Assembly: GCA_963719055.1 (NCBI GenBank)
Contig: CAVRAU010000001.1
Span: 1-64,000 of the forward strand
Length of the DNA: 64,000 nucleotides
Direction: 5' to 3'
DNA from: CAXMQZ01 sp963719055
GTDB taxonomy: Bacteria > Acidobacteriota > Thermoanaerobaculia > Multivoradales > JAHEKO01
Positions 60,874-64,000 of the stretch are shown piece by piece (position 1 is the first letter of the stretch; every line of letters begins with the position of its first letter). The translations under genes were made by a program, and so were the position numbers. The notes under the pieces are model-generated. The model saw nothing but the letters and a program-made list of their open reading frames with translations, was not told the origin of the DNA and ran no database searches.

Positions 60874-62167
60874 ATGACCACTGTCGATCTACTCGCGATT
60901 CAAGCTGCCCGGAAGCGGATCAGGGATCTGATCCAAAGAACCCCATGTCTGGAGTCCGCTGCCCTGTCCGACCGCTGCGGCATGCGACTCCTCCTGAAGC
61001 TCGAGACTCTCCAACACACGGGCTCTTTCAAGCCGCGAGGAGCTCTCAACAAGATCCTCGAGCTCACCGACGAAGAGAAGACCCGGGGAGTGATCGCGGC
61101 CTCGGCAGGAAATCATGCCCAGGGCGTTGCCTTCGCGGCGCGAACTGTGGGGGTCGAGAGTCTCATCGTCATGCCGGAGGCCACGCCGTTGGTCAAGATC
61201 GCCAACACCGAGGCGCTGGGCGCCCGCATCGAGCTCTACGGCACCAGCCTCGACGAGAGCCTGGAGCGGGCTCACCAGCTAGAGGTCGAACATGGCTTCA
61301 CCTTTGTCCACCCCTTCGATGATCCGGCGGTCATCGCCGGTCAGGGGACTGTCGGCCTGGAGATCTTGGAGCAGGTCCCCGAGGTCGAGGCGATCGTCTC
61401 CCCCATCGGCGGTGGCGGCCTGATGTCGGGAGTGGCCACGGCGGTCAAGGCGATCGAGCCGCAGGTCCAGATCTATGGAGTCCAAAGCGAGACCGCACCC
61501 TCGATGAAGCGCAGCTACGACGCCAGCCGCTGGCAGGAAGCCGAGGTAGGGGCCACCATTGCGGAGGGCATCGCCCTCAAGCGGCCCGGCCGGATCACCC
61601 AACCCATCGTCCAGCAGCTGGTGAGCGGTATCGAGCTGGTCTCGGAGGCCGAGATCGAAGCCGCGGTCTATGAGCTGTTGGAGACCGGCAAGACCCTGAC
61701 CGAAGGGGCCGGCGCCGCTGGCTACGCCGCCATTCGCCAAGGCCGATTTCCGGATTTGAGGAACCGAACCACAGTCGTCATCCTCTGCGGTGCCAATATC
61801 GACATGAACATCCTCGACCGCATCATCGAGCGCTCGCTTCTCCGGCAGCATCGACTGGTGCGACTCCGGATCACCATCAGTGACCGGCCCGGAGGCCTGG
61901 CTCGCCTACTCGATCTGGTCGCCGGGGAAAAAGCCAACATCCTCCATATCCATCAGAATCGCGTCTTCACCGAGGCCGCCTTCTGGGAGGTCGATGCCGA
62001 GCTCATTCTCGAGACGCGCAACCGGCAGCACATCGACCAACTCCTCCAGGCTCTTGCACGAGTCCGACTATCCACATGTCGAGGAAATCGACCGCCGGAT
62101 CATCCCTTCGCCCCGCTCCCGCTCCCTGACCGGACGCCTCCTGTCACCGCGGACAGACCCGAAATAG
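60874..62167 (+). CDS. ilvA: Threonine ammonia-lyase with C-terminal ACT domain (frame break near 62054)
   Basis: About 430 residues. It would convert threonine to 2-oxobutyrate with pyridoxal phosphate. The PLP Lys is in TGSFKPRGA near residue 51; the phosphate-binding loop is GGGGLMSGV near 180; EGAGAAGYAA is near 285. The C-terminal ACT domain (ISDRPGGLARLLDLVAG) is near residue 330. The last ~35 residues are one frame over from about 62054 (LHESDYPHVEEID). Length and the single ACT domain fit the biodegradative/clostridial type of enzyme more than the long biosynthetic IlvA with two ACT-like modules. Confidence 0.88.
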
Positions 62168-62216
62168 ACCCTAAACGGTCCCTGATTGCTATACTCCGCT
62201 CGGCCGGAGATTGAGC

Positions 62217-62771
62217 ATGTACGAAGAAGTCACAGTCAGCCGTGAAGTCGGCGCCATCCAGATCCCCGACGGCAATCGAACCGTGCTCGCTGAAGGCACC
62301 AAGGTGCTGATCACCCAGCAGCTCGGCGGCAGCTTGACGGTCATGACCGATCGCGGCGCCATGTATCGAATCGACGATCGCAACGCCGACGCGCTGGGCA
62401 AGGAAATACCGGACCACGCCCCGGCAAAGGTTCAGGAATCGGCACCCCCGGACGCCGATACGCTGGAGCAGACCATCTGGTCGAAGATGCGCAAGTGCTT
62501 CGACCCCGAGATCCCCGTCAATATCGTCGATCTCGGTCTGATCTACGACTGCCAGATCCTCCAGCAGCCTGATGATGAATACCGCGTGGAAATCAAGATG
62601 ACTTTGACCGCCCCTGGTTGTGGCATGGGACCGGTTTTGGCCGAGGACGTCCGCAGTCGCATCGACGAAATTCCCGGCGTGCGCGAGACCGCTGTCGAGG
62701 TGGTTTTCGATCCGCCCTGGAATCCCAACATGATGACCGAGGCGGCCCGCCTGCAGCTCGGTTTCATGTAG
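62217..62771 (+). CDS. sufT: SufT, Fe-S cluster assembly protein
   Basis: 184 residues. The N-terminal half has the SufT-specific domain (VTVSREVGAIQIPDGNRTVL), and the C-terminal half is a DUF59/MIP18 domain (DPEIPVNIVDLGLIYDCQIL; LTAPGCGMGPVLAEDV) with its conserved Cys. SufT supports Fe-S cluster maturation under high demand. That fits its place beside the ferredoxin oxidoreductase genes just downstream. I chose ATG 62217; TTG 62211 is two codons upstream. Confidence 0.9.
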   Translation: MYEEVTVSREVGAIQIPDGNRTVLAEGTKVLITQQLGGSLTVMTDRGAMYRIDDRNADALGKEIPDHAPAKVQESAPPDADTLEQTIWSKMRKCFDPEIPVNIVDLGLIYDCQILQQPDDEYRVEIKMTLTAPGCGMGPVLAEDVRSRIDEIPGVRETAVEVVFDPPWNPNMMTEAARLQLGFM

Positions 62772-62851
62772 AAACCGCTTGCCACCCCCATAGGTAGGTT
62801 CCGGGCCCCACCTCATCGGGTGTTGGCCAGAACCCCTGTATGCGGCATCCT

Positions 62852-62905
62852 GTAGGTGAGCTTTCCGAAGGCTTGACCCGTCTTCGGCCCGACTAACTCA
62901 CCTAC
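62852..62905 (+). promoter_or_regulatory. Nested inverted repeats in the leader of the oxidoreductase gene
   Basis: GTAGGTGAG (62852-62860) pairs with CTCACCTAC (62897-62905), a perfect 9-bp stem. Inside it CCGAAG (62865-62870) pairs with CTTCGG (62882-62887). The structure ends 41 bases before the next ATG. It could be an RNA leader element or an operator; no known riboswitch core is recognised. Confidence 0.4.
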
Positions 62906-62946
62906 CGTTCGATGTGCGGACTGGAATAGATCTGGAAAGGAAGGAT

Positions 62947-64000
62947 ATGCCTGAGGCCAAGCCCAGATCCCGACCCAAACCCTTTGTCATGCCCCAATTC
63001 TGCAAGGCCTGCGGGAGGTGTATCGACGCCTGCCCCAAGGGCTGCATCGAGTTGGGAGCCGAGATCGAACCCCTGACCGGGTTCACCCCTATCGTCCTGG
63101 ATCTGGATGCCTGTTCCGGCTGTGGTCTGTGCTTCAGCGCTTGCCCGGAGCCGTTCGGCCTGCAGCCGGTCGCCAACGAGTTCGAAACCGAGCTCTTCGA
63201 CCCGGCCAAACAATTCGGGGCCAAGCCCACGTACCGCTCCCGAGCCCGTCGCCATCCCGGATCTCAAGGTAGCTCTGCCAAATCTCGAATCCATGATTCT
63301 CAAGGGCAACCACGCCTCTGCCGTCGGGGCGATTCTGGCCGGCTGCCGCCACTTCTTCGGCTATCCCATCACCCCGTCCACCGAAGGCGCCGAGCTGATG
63401 GCCAAGCTCCTGCCCCAGCTCGACGGCGTCTTCGTCCAGGCGGTGAGCGAGGTCGCCACCATCAACATGATGTACGGCTGCGGCGGCGCGGGACTTCCCT
63501 GTATGACCTTCACCTCGTCGCCGGGCTTCAGCCTGATGCTCGAAGGCATCTCCTACATGGTCGGAGCCGAGCTACCCGCGGTCGTCGTGAACGTCATGCG
63601 CGGCGGACCGGGCCTGGGCAACATCGCCCCGGAGCAATCCGACATCAAGCTGCTCTGCCGCGGCCTCGGTCACGGCAACACCCACGCCATCGTGCTGGCC
63701 CCCTCCACACCCCAGGAGATGCTGGATCTCACCATGCTGGCCTTCGAGCTCGCCTTCAAGTACCGCAATCCGGTGGTCATCGCCGGCGACGGCTACCTCG
63801 GGCAGATGACCGGTCGGGTGAACCTGCCCGAGTACATGATCAAACCCGGGCTGCCCGAGTGGGCGGTCTGGGGGGACGAGATGCACCGGGGCAACCTGAT
63901 CTCCTCCATCTATCTGGCCGAGCCGGATCTGGAAAAGCACAACATCCACATCAACGAGAAGTACGAGCGCATCGCCGCCGCCGAGCAACGGGCCGACAGC
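62947..64000 (+). CDS. 2-oxoacid:ferredoxin oxidoreductase, ferredoxin plus alpha subunit (3' end outside window, frame break near 63232)
   Basis: The first ~95 residues hold two 4Fe-4S motifs (CKACGRCIDACPKGC and CSGCGLCFSACPE), as in KorD-type ferredoxins. From about 63232, one frame over, a KorA/VorB-type alpha subunit follows (GNHASAVGAILAGCRHFFGY; YPITPSTEGAEL; NVMRGGPGLGNIAPEQSD) and runs off the window. No stop separates the parts, so with one extra base near 63232 it reads as one fused protein. If they are separate genes, the alpha subunit could start at ATG 63293. GGAAAGGAAGG precedes the first ATG. It would catalyse CoA-dependent oxidation of a 2-oxoacid with ferredoxin, or the reverse. 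Confidence 0.85.
   Translation, partial: MPEAKPRSRPKPFVMPQFCKACGRCIDACPKGCIELGAEIEPLTGFTPIVLDLDACSGCGLCFSACPEPFGLQPVANEFETELFDPAKQFGAKPTYRSRARRHPGSQGSSAKSRIHDSQGQPRLCRRGDSGRLPPLLRLSHHPVHRRRRADGQAPAPARRRLRPGGERGRHHQHDVRLRRRGTSLYDLHLVAGLQPDARRHLLHGRSRATRGRRERHARRTGPGQHRPGAIRHQAALPRPRSRQHPRHRAGPLHTPGDAGSHHAGLRARLQVPQSGGHRRRRLPRADDRSGEPARVHDQTRAARVGGLGGRDAPGQPDLLHLSGRAGSGKAQHPHQREVRAHRRRRATGRQ

Overview
The window looks like a piece of a high-GC, Gram-negative, environmental bacterium, most likely an Acidobacteriota member (Thermoanaerobaculia- or Vicinamibacteria-like). That placement is inference from gene content: eukaryote-type Ser/Thr kinases, ASPIC/UnbV and sortilin-like secreted repeat proteins, BatA-E with MoxR, secreted TPR proteins, SufT, and a 2-oxoacid:ferredoxin oxidoreductase. 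No rRNA, tRNA, CRISPR array, IS element or phage gene was seen.

Layout. 1-2.3 kb: end of a Ser/Thr kinase-TonB protein, a small coiled-coil protein and a tandem-ACT protein. 2.35-2.76 kb: the only gene-free stretch above 300 bases; it holds hairpins, a palindrome and a sigma-54-like promoter. 2.76-13.5 kb (minus): acyl-CoA dehydrogenase, a giant PUFA-synthase-like KS-AT-KS-ACP-ACP-ACP-KR-DH megasynthase and an Sfp-type phosphopantetheinyl transferase, probably one lipid or polyketide operon. 13.7-19.8 kb (plus): PDZ/7TM/SpoIIE phosphatase, TPR protein, cysteine synthase, DUF2911 protein and HD hydrolase. 19.9-30.4 kb: GGDEF-EAL protein, HAD phosphatase, chalcone-isomerase-like protein, HtrA protease, secreted proteins of unknown function, a beta-hydroxyacid dehydrogenase and a DUF711 protein. 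30.5-41 kb: sortilin-like protein, an RsbW/STAS pair, an ArsS-like radical SAM enzyme, a secreted esterase, a second Ser/Thr kinase and a TPR-PDZ protein.

41.0-56.8 kb (minus): 13 tightly packed genes, apparently one operon, joining a Gld-type ABC-2 transporter (ATPase, permease, GldG, DUF4340) to a thioredoxin-BatD lipoprotein, MoxR, DUF58, a TPR/SurA-like protein, a BatD-like protein, BatA, a BatB-BatC fusion, BatD and BatE. 57-60.8 kb (minus): DUF885 protein, ASPIC/UnbV protein and a small secreted protein. 60.9-64 kb (plus): threonine ammonia-lyase, SufT, and a ferredoxin/alpha-subunit OFOR protein cut by the window end.

Data quality matters here. I count 28 places where a clearly conserved protein jumps frame by one base. 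About 25 are one extra base and 3 are one missing base, many inside short homopolymers. Assembly or read error explains this better than gene decay, so I annotate these loci as single genes and give the break positions.
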